DNA of 64,000 nt, taken from Thiodiazotropha sp040791665 (GTDB taxonomy: Bacteria; Pseudomonadota; Gammaproteobacteria; Chromatiales; Chromatiaceae). The notes under the pieces are model-generated. The model was not told the DNA's origin. It searched no databases and worked only from the letters and a program-made list of their open reading frames with translations. Of this stretch, positions 8,764-16,020 are shown in pieces (within the stretch, counting starts at the first letter, position 1; each line of letters opens with the position of its first letter). The stretch is from positions 124,001-188,000 of the forward strand of contig JBFNNX010000013.1 of assembly GCA_040791665.1 (NCBI GenBank), in the 5' to 3' direction. The translations under genes were made by a program, and so were the position numbers.

Positions 8764-9589
8764 AGCGATCCATCGGAAACACATGTGGGTTAATATAACC
8801 AAACCCCCCATTGCTATCAGAACGAAGGCCTTGAATATCCGCAAAGAAGGGTACAGTGGTTGCCACACCAGCCAGCGCATCACCTACCGATTCCAGAGCT
8901 CCGGCCGGGACGAATGACCGTGACCGTCTTGCGGCTTGCGCAGGGTCTCTGGCGTCCCAACTATCCGCATAGATTGTGTTTGAACGGGTAATACATGCTG
9001 CTATGGATTCAGATTCCTGTCCATTACAGTCAACACCTGATGTCAAAATTGTATTACCAGCGACTTCAATCGATACCCGGCCAGTATATAAACCATTCTC
9101 CTCGATATCCCACTGACCACCTGTAATACTGGCAAGCGTATCGCCAATTTCATTGATCCCTGCTGAAAGCGTGCCCGCTATACTCTCGGGACGTTGGTTG
9201 CTGACTGCTGCATCAAAACCTCTGCCAAGCACCACAAGACGATTTTCCTCATCATCTTCCTCATAGCCAAAACCGCTCCAAAACGGGTTCTCAAACCCCT
9301 CATCGGTAAGTGCCTCACGATCTGTTCGTATCTGTAGATCAGGACGAGCAAAAAACCGGTTATTGACTTCTGTCTCCAATTGCTCGATATCTTTGTAATG
9401 CGGCCCTGCAATCGTTTGCTCCCAAGCCAGATAGCGACTTGACTGAGCAGTCGTATGATTAATATCTGCGATCTTGCCCATCAGCGGGATACCTGTCAGC
9501 AGAGGTACTGTAACTGTTGCGATTAAGATTGATTCAACAGTGGCATTTCCCTTCTGTTTCAATAATCGGCACTGTTTGATGGCTATCAT
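8750..9589 (-). CDS. TadE/TadG-like minor pilin
   Basis: A 279-residue protein with an N-terminal basic stretch, KG-NATV-ES and a hydrophobic helix (residues 14-40), which again places Glu at +5 after a Gly as in prepilin peptidase substrates. The large C-terminal part is soluble and ends with FGYINPHVFPMDRYAED. The arrangement matches TadE/TadF/TadG-type proteins of Flp pili. It lies between the large TadG-like gene and the exported protein at 8029. Confidence 0.68.
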   Translation of the reverse strand: MIAIKQCRLLKQKGNATVESILIATVTVPLLTGIPLMGKIADINHTTAQSSRYLAWEQTIAGPHYKDIEQLETEVNNRFFARPDLQIRTDREALTDEGFENPFWSGFGYEEDDEENRLVVLGRGFDAAVSNQRPESIAGTLSAGINEIGDTLASITGGQWDIEENGLYTGRVSIEVAGNTILTSGVDCNGQESESIAACITRSNTIYADSWDARDPAQAARRSRSFVPAGALESVGDALAGVATTVPFFADIQGLRSDSNGGFGYINPHVFPMDRYAED

Positions 9590-9640
9590 TAGTGTATCCT
9601 TTTGTTGATCAACTCGCCTAAACCAAAGCCGAATTGGTAA

Positions 9641-11584
9641 TCACAAGAATGATGTGATTGCACTTTCCGCTGCCTCTTCAACAGCGTCCTCCAGTGCTTG
9701 CTGCAGTTGATTAGTCACCTGGTCGACAATCTCATCTTCAAACTGATCAACATACGCTTCTCCCTGTTGCTGAGCATACTGCTCAAGCATCTGTTCATAC
9801 TGTCCGACCTGTGTTTGCGCCGCCGTACTGACACCTTGTGAAATACCTTGCTGCAGGTCGTTTGCCACCAAATCTGTACTGTAATGCATATTTTGCAGTT
9901 GTGTGAGCTGTGAATCCACATTAACCAGCTGGTTCTCTAGCTCTTCGCGTCTTTCCTCATCCGTTGTGCTGCTTAATTGCGTTTGCAGTGACTCTTCAAG
10001 GTCTAGTAATCGCTGCAATTCTTCCTCTCTTTCTCCAATGTAATGCTGTACGCCCGCAGCAACACCGGATGCACCATCCGATAAGAGTGAAGGATCTCTC
10101 AATGCCCATGCCATGTATCGATTGGACGAAGGCGTCTCAGTCAATCTCACTTCCCAATATGGGCTGAACAGACTGGCAATTTCATATCTACCCCTTCTTC
10201 TTGACGGCAGGTAGTCATCAGGCGGATGAAAAAATAGTTCGCTACTGGAAATTGCCGCCAAACCTTCGCCGGCCATCTGGTCTTGCGTTCCGAACATTCC
10301 CTCACCTATGCCATTTCTCAGTTCTTCATTTGGCACAGAATCCGACCCTAGGCCGTCTATTTTCGATGCTGTTCGCACATGATTTTGCGGCAGTTCGACC
10401 TCGATACGCAAAGTCAGTCGGGGATCGCGGTTTTCACGACTTAAATCCTGCAAGTCATAATAGGCCCTGATACCTTCATACTCTGCATCAAGTTCTTCCT
10501 TTTCCATATTGGCAAGCCTTTCTGCCCATCTGTTTTCTTGCATATAGCGGGGACAACCATCGTTAAAGAAATACCATCCCCACCAACTGCTGCTCTGGTA
10601 TTGGCTATCGTCACATTCAAAATCACCATTGACATAACGAGAGCCCCACCCCAATGGAATTTCATCATGATCCCAGCCACATCCACGATGGTCACAATCC
10701 CATACCTCTATGTGAAAGGAGAGTGTATCCTTACCTTTCCATTCCCATTCTAAATTACTTGCTGAACTGTTATTCTGAAATATATAACTGCTTGACGTTG
10801 ACTCCTCGGATATAAAATTTGTCCTCCCCTCTTTTTTAACCCAAACGCGTACAATACCAAGATCCAGTCTATTTGGTGCGCCAGGCAACATGTCACCAGT
10901 TCGAAGATTCCTGGAGCTGGTAAATTCATCCTTTGAGCGATTTACGACGTTTGCCTTGCGTAAAAGTCCATCGTTATCTTCATATCTCTCAGTAAAACTG
11001 TTCCAATTCACTCCATTCTGTCCCATACCGATAACCGCATAAGCCGTATCGACGTTGTAACGATCATCATTTCTCTCGACAACCTCTCTCACAATACCGG
11101 GTGTTGCAGCGAAACTTGCCAAAAATATTGCATGTTGCGACTGACTCAAAACACCATTGACAGTGTCAATAACAGGTATGAAGGCCTCAGCAATATTTAC
11201 CATTACACCGTCAATCATCTCTGTTATCGATTCTGCCGCCTGGGTATAGGGTCTGATGATAGGAAACCAGGTACCGATGTAATCTATATTGCGGGCAACG
11301 ATATATGCGTATTGAGTCCATGAGGTGAGACTCACCATCTGTCCAATTGAGACCTGGTTGGCAACCATCGCCCTGTTTGTATAAGCCTGATAGTTGAGTG
11401 CTCGCGCCTGCCAAATAAGACCACTGTAAGCGGCGGCATCAGCTGTATTTACAAGGCGGGATTTTTCTGATGCGGTTTGGCCTGTGTTGAATAATACCAA
11501 ACCAAGCAGAATGGTGGACATAAGAAAAGCAATTCCCAGCGGCAATGCTTGACCGGTTTCCTTGGATCGAAATATGTGAGTCAT
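9641..11584 (-). CDS. Large TadG-like Flp pilus-associated protein
   Basis: A 647-residue protein whose N-terminus (ETGQALPLGIAFLMSTILL) and following ADAAAYSGLIWQARALNYQA segment match the start of TadG/putative Flp pilus-assembly proteins: a membrane helix, then a conserved segment with the stretch NTADAAA. Unlike the other pilin-like proteins here, there is no Glu at +5 after the Gly. The middle is a long extracytoplasmic region rich in Trp, Asp and Gly (about 255-345). The C-terminal 150 residues form a Gln/Glu-rich coiled coil. The role is presumed to be a pilus-base or surface component. Confidence 0.72.
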   Translation of the reverse strand: MTHIFRSKETGQALPLGIAFLMSTILLGLVLFNTGQTASEKSRLVNTADAAAYSGLIWQARALNYQAYTNRAMVANQVSIGQMVSLTSWTQYAYIVARNIDYIGTWFPIIRPYTQAAESITEMIDGVMVNIAEAFIPVIDTVNGVLSQSQHAIFLASFAATPGIVREVVERNDDRYNVDTAYAVIGMGQNGVNWNSFTERYEDNDGLLRKANVVNRSKDEFTSSRNLRTGDMLPGAPNRLDLGIVRVWVKKEGRTNFISEESTSSSYIFQNNSSASNLEWEWKGKDTLSFHIEVWDCDHRGCGWDHDEIPLGWGSRYVNGDFECDDSQYQSSSWWGWYFFNDGCPRYMQENRWAERLANMEKEELDAEYEGIRAYYDLQDLSRENRDPRLTLRIEVELPQNHVRTASKIDGLGSDSVPNEELRNGIGEGMFGTQDQMAGEGLAAISSSELFFHPPDDYLPSRRRGRYEIASLFSPYWEVRLTETPSSNRYMAWALRDPSLLSDGASGVAAGVQHYIGEREEELQRLLDLEESLQTQLSSTTDEERREELENQLVNVDSQLTQLQNMHYSTDLVANDLQQGISQGVSTAAQTQVGQYEQMLEQYAQQQGEAYVDQFEDEIVDQVTNQLQQALEDAVEEAAESAITSFL

Positions 11585-11601
11585 TGAAGTACACCTAATT
11601 T

Positions 11602-11640
11602 CGTCCGATTTTTTCCATCAGAAATAGAAAAAACCGGACG
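11602..11640 (-). repeat. Stable hairpin between the Flp pilin and TadG-like genes
   Basis: Two 14-base arms (11602-11615 and 11627-11640) are complementary apart from one position that becomes a G-U pair in the minus-strand transcript; the loop is 11 bases. It lies 3' of the pilin stop and before the next start. No T-run follows the second arm on the minus strand, so it is more likely a partial terminator or an mRNA-end stabiliser that lets the pilin be made in excess of downstream proteins. Confidence 0.6.
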
Positions 11641-11680
11641 ACTACTACGATATTATGATCAGTTTACTGCAATAGACCGA

Positions 11681-11980
11681 TTAACCTCCTCCTGGCGCAG
11701 CTTCAGAATCATTATCATGGTAGTTGGTCATACTATTGTTGGCCTCTGCCGCCATATCTTGCGATGCTTGACCCAGATCACCTGCGGCAGTTCGCGCATC
11801 CGCACCACTATTGCCACCAAGCTCCTGGCCAACACCAGCAATCTGTGTCTCAACAATCTGCCCGAAATAACCGAATGCGCCGATAGCGGCAATCGCTATA
11901 ACGGCAACTATGATTATGTACTCGGTCATACCTTGACCAAAGTGTGTTTTCTTTGCTGACTTATTAAGTTTTGTAGACAT
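11681..11980 (-). CDS. flp: Flp-type major pilin
   Basis: A 99-residue prepilin with a basic leader, the processing motif FG-QGMTEY (Glu at +5, Tyr at +6), then a hydrophobic helix IIIVAVIAIAAIGAFGYFG and a short tail rich in Ala, Gly, Asn and Asp. This is the standard layout of Flp/class IVb pilins, although the tail is longer than in many. Two tandem AGGAG sequences lie upstream. It would be cleaved by a TadV/CpaA-type peptidase not seen in the window and polymerised by TadABC. Confidence 0.88.
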   Translation of the reverse strand: MSTKLNKSAKKTHFGQGMTEYIIIVAVIAIAAIGAFGYFGQIVETQIAGVGQELGGNSGADARTAAGDLGQASQDMAAEANNSMTNYHDNDSEAAPGGG

Positions 11981-11986
11981 ATCGGT

Positions 11987-12006
11987 AGCTCCTTTAACAG
12001 CTCCTT
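11987..12006 (-). promoter_or_regulatory. Tandem ribosome binding sites of the Flp pilin gene
   Basis: On the minus strand AAGGAGCT and AAAGGAGCT occur 12 bases apart; the nearer one is well spaced from the ATG at 11980. The duplication fits high translation of the major pilin. Confidence 0.55.
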
Positions 12007-12145
12007 GAATAAATGGTTCGATTGAAAAATATGCTTTCCTTCAAGATCTATTTATATATCCCAAGCAAATAGAGACACTTGATAAATGGACACCCTCCTT
12101 CAACAATTAATCCTCACCCGTTATCTGCCAATCCATATTCCAACC

Positions 12146-12838
12146 TCATTCGACAAAATCCGGTAATGTCATCCTTCCGGTAATCAGTTCTTCAATTGAA
12201 ATCTGTTGCATGTCACTGGAAGGTTGGAAATATTTTCCTGAATCATCGATAAATGTAATATCTTGCAGCTCGCTTATTCGCTCATCTTGAAATTCCTGAC
12301 GAATGACTACACCAAGCAGCGTACTGAAGTGTTGCAGATATTGCTTGCCATCACCATCCAAGCAATACCAGATACTCAGTTCCGAATCTCCGACCGCTCG
12401 AACGGATTGCTTCTCGGCCCTCATTCCATAGCAAGGCTCGTTTGCCAGAATACCTAACAGCGGCCTTTTCTCTCCTTCTATCACCCGTTCTGTTTCTTTG
12501 GTTTTATCGCTTGGTAATTCAGTGAAGTAGTGTTTGACCGGGTTGATCAGCCACACCTGTTCAGTATGGTGGTTCTTGATCACTACAAGATTAGGTTCAC
12601 CGTTCTGAACAGAAAGACGTTCAGTGCGCATCCCCATAGGACTTAGATAGATTCTGGATTTACTGTATACGTCCGCACTGTCTCTTCTGTATTCGACCAA
12701 TACCGCACTGAATGGCTTATTCGCGGATGCTTTCCGGTCCTTGGATGATGATTCGATGAGATCAGCCGCATCGCATGCGAATACACAGGCAGATAAGACA
12801 CATCCCACCATCAACAGCATACGTTCACCTGCATACAT
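12146..12838 (-). CDS. Putative exported protein, DUF4412-like
   Basis: A 230-residue protein with an N-terminal signal peptide (MLLMVGCVLSACVFACDA). The mature part has the pattern of DUF4412-type proteins: FSAVLVEYRR, then MRTERLS, then NHHTEQVWLINPVKHYF-E, a layout also seen in LolA-like lipid-binding folds. The family match is by pattern only. Two Met starts are possible (12838 and 12820); the latter has AGGTGA four bases upstream. It is placed upstream of the pilin gene and downstream of another exported protein, so a link to the pilus or envelope is likely. Confidence 0.6.
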   Translation of the reverse strand: MYAGERMLLMVGCVLSACVFACDAADLIESSSKDRKASANKPFSAVLVEYRRDSADVYSKSRIYLSPMGMRTERLSVQNGEPNLVVIKNHHTEQVWLINPVKHYFTELPSDKTKETERVIEGEKRPLLGILANEPCYGMRAEKQSVRAVGDSELSIWYCLDGDGKQYLQHFSTLLGVVIRQEFQDERISELQDITFIDDSGKYFQPSSDMQQISIEELITGRMTLPDFVE

Positions 12839-12862
12839 CCTGTTATGGTCCTTAATCCTTGT

Positions 12863-13756
12863 TTACCAGGTGTAACTATTCGCGGTTCCACTACTGGTTG
12901 CGACTACATACTCGGTACAACTGACAAACTCTATGTAGCCGGAGGTCTGGTCAGCACCGGTAAAATTCAAACGTCCCGAACCAGGTCGTCCGTTTTCGCA
13001 ACCCGTCGTGAATGGGATTTCCGTGGTTACATCAACATAGCCATGAAAAGGATCATAGATCCTGCCTGCTGCCGTATAAACCGAATTATCATCATCTGTA
13101 ACGTCAATCTCCGTGATACGGTAACTACGGCCGTCGAAACCTTGGAAATCGGAAGACATGTTGCATCTGAAATTGGCGTCACAAGCCACACGCCAGTTGA
13201 TATCCGTTGATTGGCTACTGGCTGATGACACCGTACCTGTCATGACATAGTCAAAGGCGTTCGATTGTTTGGAATAGGTGTGCCGCACTCTCCCAGTGAA
13301 GGTGTTGATGTGCAATCCCTCGCCGTAACTGCAATTGTTCAAGGAAAATACGTTTACCCAGTGGTCAGTTTCTTCGGTAATTTCCTCGACTATCGCCTCT
13401 CCACCTTGAGTGCATACCTCTGCCGTGGTTTGCTGATGCATCTCTTCCGTTGGTTCATAGGACCTGGCTGCTGTGCCAGGAACAGAAAAGGGGGCACTGA
13501 CACTCTCTTCCTCGACAGCTTGCGCGATGCCTGATGCAGCGGCAATAGCCAGATCCTTAGCGTTGGATTCATCGACAGTCGCTTGGGAATCCAATCCCGT
13601 GTAACCACTGTTCGAATCGTCGGCCGTTGAGTCGTTGTTGTTTGATTCACCCGTGTTGACTGGATCGTCTGAGGAGCCTCCGCCCCCACCGCATCCTTGC
13701 ATTGCCAGCATCAGGGAGATCGATACCAGCAATATAACCTTTAAGCTTCCATTCAT
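12863..13756 (-). CDS. Putative lipoprotein, function unknown
   Basis: A 297-residue protein with a lipoprotein signal (lipobox MQGC followed by a run of Gly, near residue 22), then an acidic Asn/Asp/Ser-rich linker (residues 30-60) and a soluble beta-rich domain that includes five Cys residues. AAAGGAC precedes the ATG at 13756. It is the first gene of the minus-strand tad region and the nearest gene to the CRP-type palindrome at 13894-13917. The family is not recognised. Confidence 0.65.
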   Translation of the reverse strand: MNGSLKVILLVSISLMLAMQGCGGGGGSSDDPVNTGESNNNDSTADDSNSGYTGLDSQATVDESNAKDLAIAAASGIAQAVEEESVSAPFSVPGTAARSYEPTEEMHQQTTAEVCTQGGEAIVEEITEETDHWVNVFSLNNCSYGEGLHINTFTGRVRHTYSKQSNAFDYVMTGTVSSASSQSTDINWRVACDANFRCNMSSDFQGFDGRSYRITEIDVTDDDNSVYTAAGRIYDPFHGYVDVTTEIPFTTGCENGRPGSGRLNFTGADQTSGYIEFVSCTEYVVATSSGTANSYTW

Positions 13757-14058
13757 GTCCTTTAATCCTCTAATACAACTTAGTCATTCCATTAATGACC
13801 ATCCAATGGTCGGGGAAAAGATTAACGTTTAATACCCAATTATGGGAACGCCTGATCGACTGTTAGCGGTTCATTTCAGAAAATGACCACATGATTATGT
13901 GAGCCAATTCACATAATTTGGCGATATAGAGGATCTTTATTGGGTAAATTTTTATTAAAAGCGGACGCTAATACCGAAATTTTTTTTGGATGCTCTAGTG
14001 ATGAGATGTCTTTCCAGACTGTGCGTTTCTCTCTTCAACATAGAGGCCGCTGAGTTGT
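13757..14058. other. Intergenic region upstream of the Tad locus
   Basis: 302 bases between rarA and the first lipoprotein gene, AT-rich. It holds the CRP-type palindrome listed separately and a smaller inverted repeat GACCA-TCCAA-TGGTC at 13797-13811. No open frame looks coding. It is the most likely place for the start of transcription of the 13756-to-1 gene set. Confidence 0.55.
13894..13917. promoter_or_regulatory. CRP/Vfr-type operator upstream of the Tad locus
   Basis: A perfect 9-base inverted repeat with a 6-base spacer: ATTATGTGA, GCCAAT, TCACATAAT. Its core TGTGA-N6-TCACA is the consensus half-site arrangement of CRP-family regulators. The centre is about 150 bases upstream of the ATG at 13756. 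I could not identify a convincing -10/-35 pair at a fixed distance, so the activation class is unknown. Confidence 0.65.
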
Positions 14059-15387
14059 TCAATCGTCTGCAGCCTCTTCATCCAATCTACGCAGAAATTC
14101 CAGCTTTTCGGCTATCCTGATCTCCATACCCCGATCGACCGGATAGTAGTAGCGATGGCCCGCTAAATGTTCCGGCATATAGTTTTCACCAGCAGTGTAG
14201 GCATTGGGTTCATCGTGGGCATAGCGGTAGGTCTTACCGTATTCGAGCTCTTTCATCAGTTTGGTGGGCGCATTGCGTAGATGCAGAGGAACCTCTAGGG
14301 AGCCGGATGTCCTGGCTTCGGTTAGGGCGGCATTCCATGCTGTATAAACGGCATTGCTCTTGGGGGCGCATGCCATGTAGACCACGGCTTGCGCGATAGC
14401 CAATTCCCCTTCCGGACTGCCGAGCCGTTGCTGGGTATCCCAGGCATTCAGGGCCAGTTGCAGGGCACGCGGATCCGCATTACCGATATCCTCCGAGGCT
14501 ATGCGTACGACCCTGCGGGCGATGTAGAGAGGATCGCAACCGCCGTCGACCATCCTTGCCAGCCAGTAGAGGGCCGCATCCGGAGCGGAGCCCCTGACCG
14601 ATTTGTGCAGGGCCGATATCTGATCGTAGAAGGCTTCACCGCCTTTATCGAAACGGCGCAGCGTACCGCCGGCCACCTCCGCCACGACCGTTTCATCGAT
14701 CTCTCCCGACTCGGTCAGGTCGGCAGCTATCTCCAACAGGTTCAGTGCCCTTCTGGCATCGCCATCCGCCGCTTCCGCAAGCAGGGTGCGGGCCTTGTCA
14801 CTGATATGAAGCCCTCTTGCGCCAAGTCCATTGCCGGCATCTTTCAGCGCCAGGTCGATAATCTGTTTCAGTTCTTCATGTGTCAGCGCTTTCAGCACAT
14901 AGGTGCGGGCACGGGAAAGCAGTGCATTGTTGAGCTCAAATGATGGATTTTCGGTGGTGGCGCCGATGAAGACCACGGTGCCATCCTCCACATGGGGCAG
15001 AAAGGCATCCTGTTGGGATTTATTGAACCGGTGCACCTCATCGATGAAAAGAACGGTCTGTCGTTGCGTCTGTTGTTTATAGAGCTTCGCCTGCTCGACT
15101 GAGGCACGGATCTCCTTGACACCGGACAACACTGCCGAGAGGCTGAGAAACTGTGCACCTGAGTGTTGTGCGATCATCCGTGCCAAGGTGGTCTTCCCCG
15201 TACCCGGGGGACCCCAGAAGATCATTGAATGGAGGCGGTCCTCCTGGATGGCCCGCCGCAGAGGTTTGCCCTCTGAGACGATGTGGGACTGGCCGATGAA
15301 CTGTTCCAGGGTACGCGGCCGCATCCGGTCTGCGAGTGGGCGGTTCTCTCCGCCCCCGTTCCGGGCAAAGAGATCCTGATCGTTCAT
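14059..15387 (-). CDS. rarA: Replication-associated recombination protein RarA (MgsA)
   Basis: A 442-residue clamp-loader-like AAA+ ATPase with Walker A GPPGTGKT at 59-66, Walker B DEVH at 116-119, the sensor-1 segment GATTENPSFELN and the C-terminal MgsA tetramerisation region (GMEIRIAEKLEFLRRLDEE at the end). RarA acts at stalled replication forks and binds SSB-coated ends. It follows lolA with a 4-base overlap, as in many gammaproteobacterial ftsK-lolA-rarA operons. Confidence 0.95.
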   Translation of the reverse strand: MNDQDLFARNGGGENRPLADRMRPRTLEQFIGQSHIVSEGKPLRRAIQEDRLHSMIFWGPPGTGKTTLARMIAQHSGAQFLSLSAVLSGVKEIRASVEQAKLYKQQTQRQTVLFIDEVHRFNKSQQDAFLPHVEDGTVVFIGATTENPSFELNNALLSRARTYVLKALTHEELKQIIDLALKDAGNGLGARGLHISDKARTLLAEAADGDARRALNLLEIAADLTESGEIDETVVAEVAGGTLRRFDKGGEAFYDQISALHKSVRGSAPDAALYWLARMVDGGCDPLYIARRVVRIASEDIGNADPRALQLALNAWDTQQRLGSPEGELAIAQAVVYMACAPKSNAVYTAWNAALTEARTSGSLEVPLHLRNAPTKLMKELEYGKTYRYAHDEPNAYTAGENYMPEHLAGHRYYYPVDRGMEIRIAEKLEFLRRLDEEAADD

Positions 15388-16004
15388 AGGTCACCGATCA
15401 GATCGATCATGGGCGGTGGCTTGAACCTGAACAAGGTGGCATCCAGTGTGAGGTTGCGTTGCAGGTTGTCGAACACGAAGCGGGTGGTCTGCCCGAAGTT
15501 GTCGATCATCTCCATACGCTGCAGACTATTCTCATTGAGGGCCAGTCTTAAGCTGGAGAATTGGGACTCTTTCTCTCTCGGCAGCAGTTCGACCCAACTC
15601 AATCCATCGGCTTCGCCCAGGTCATTGACCTGGAAATGCTCACTGATGGGGGCCTGGTCACTCAGCAATTGAGCCGGTGTACCTACCAGTGCCGCCCGTT
15701 GACTGCGATGGGAGACCTGTTCCAACTCGATATCATAAAGCCAGATGCGATCGCCATCAGCCACGATCAACTGCTCACTCGGCGTCGTGTATTCCCAGCG
15801 CAACAGACCGGGGCGCTTCAGATAGAAGACACCATTGCTGGTATAGGCCTGGTCATCCTGCTGCAGTGTCTGCTCGAAGTCCGCCTGCAGGGTTGTGAGA
15901 TCCTTGAGAAAGGCCTCCAGCTGTTGCGGACCGTTCAATGCCCACAAGGGTTGCACAACCCCCAAAAGAATCAGGGTACAAATGAGTTTCAAGCTTGTCT
16001 GCAT
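15384..16004 (-). CDS. lolA: Outer-membrane lipoprotein carrier protein LolA
   Basis: A 206-residue periplasmic protein with a signal peptide ending near ...PLWA, then the LolA pattern ADFEQTLQQDDQ, GVFYLKRPGLLRWEY and ADGDRIWLYDIELEQV. LolA shuttles lipoproteins from the LolCDE release complex to LolB in the outer membrane. It sits 17 bases downstream of ftsK. Confidence 0.95.
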   Translation of the reverse strand: MQTSLKLICTLILLGVVQPLWALNGPQQLEAFLKDLTTLQADFEQTLQQDDQAYTSNGVFYLKRPGLLRWEYTTPSEQLIVADGDRIWLYDIELEQVSHRSQRAALVGTPAQLLSDQAPISEHFQVNDLGEADGLSWVELLPREKESQFSSLRLALNENSLQRMEMIDNFGQTTRFVFDNLQRNLTLDATLFRFKPPPMIDLIGDL

Positions 16005-16020
16005 ACAACTATATTCTCAA

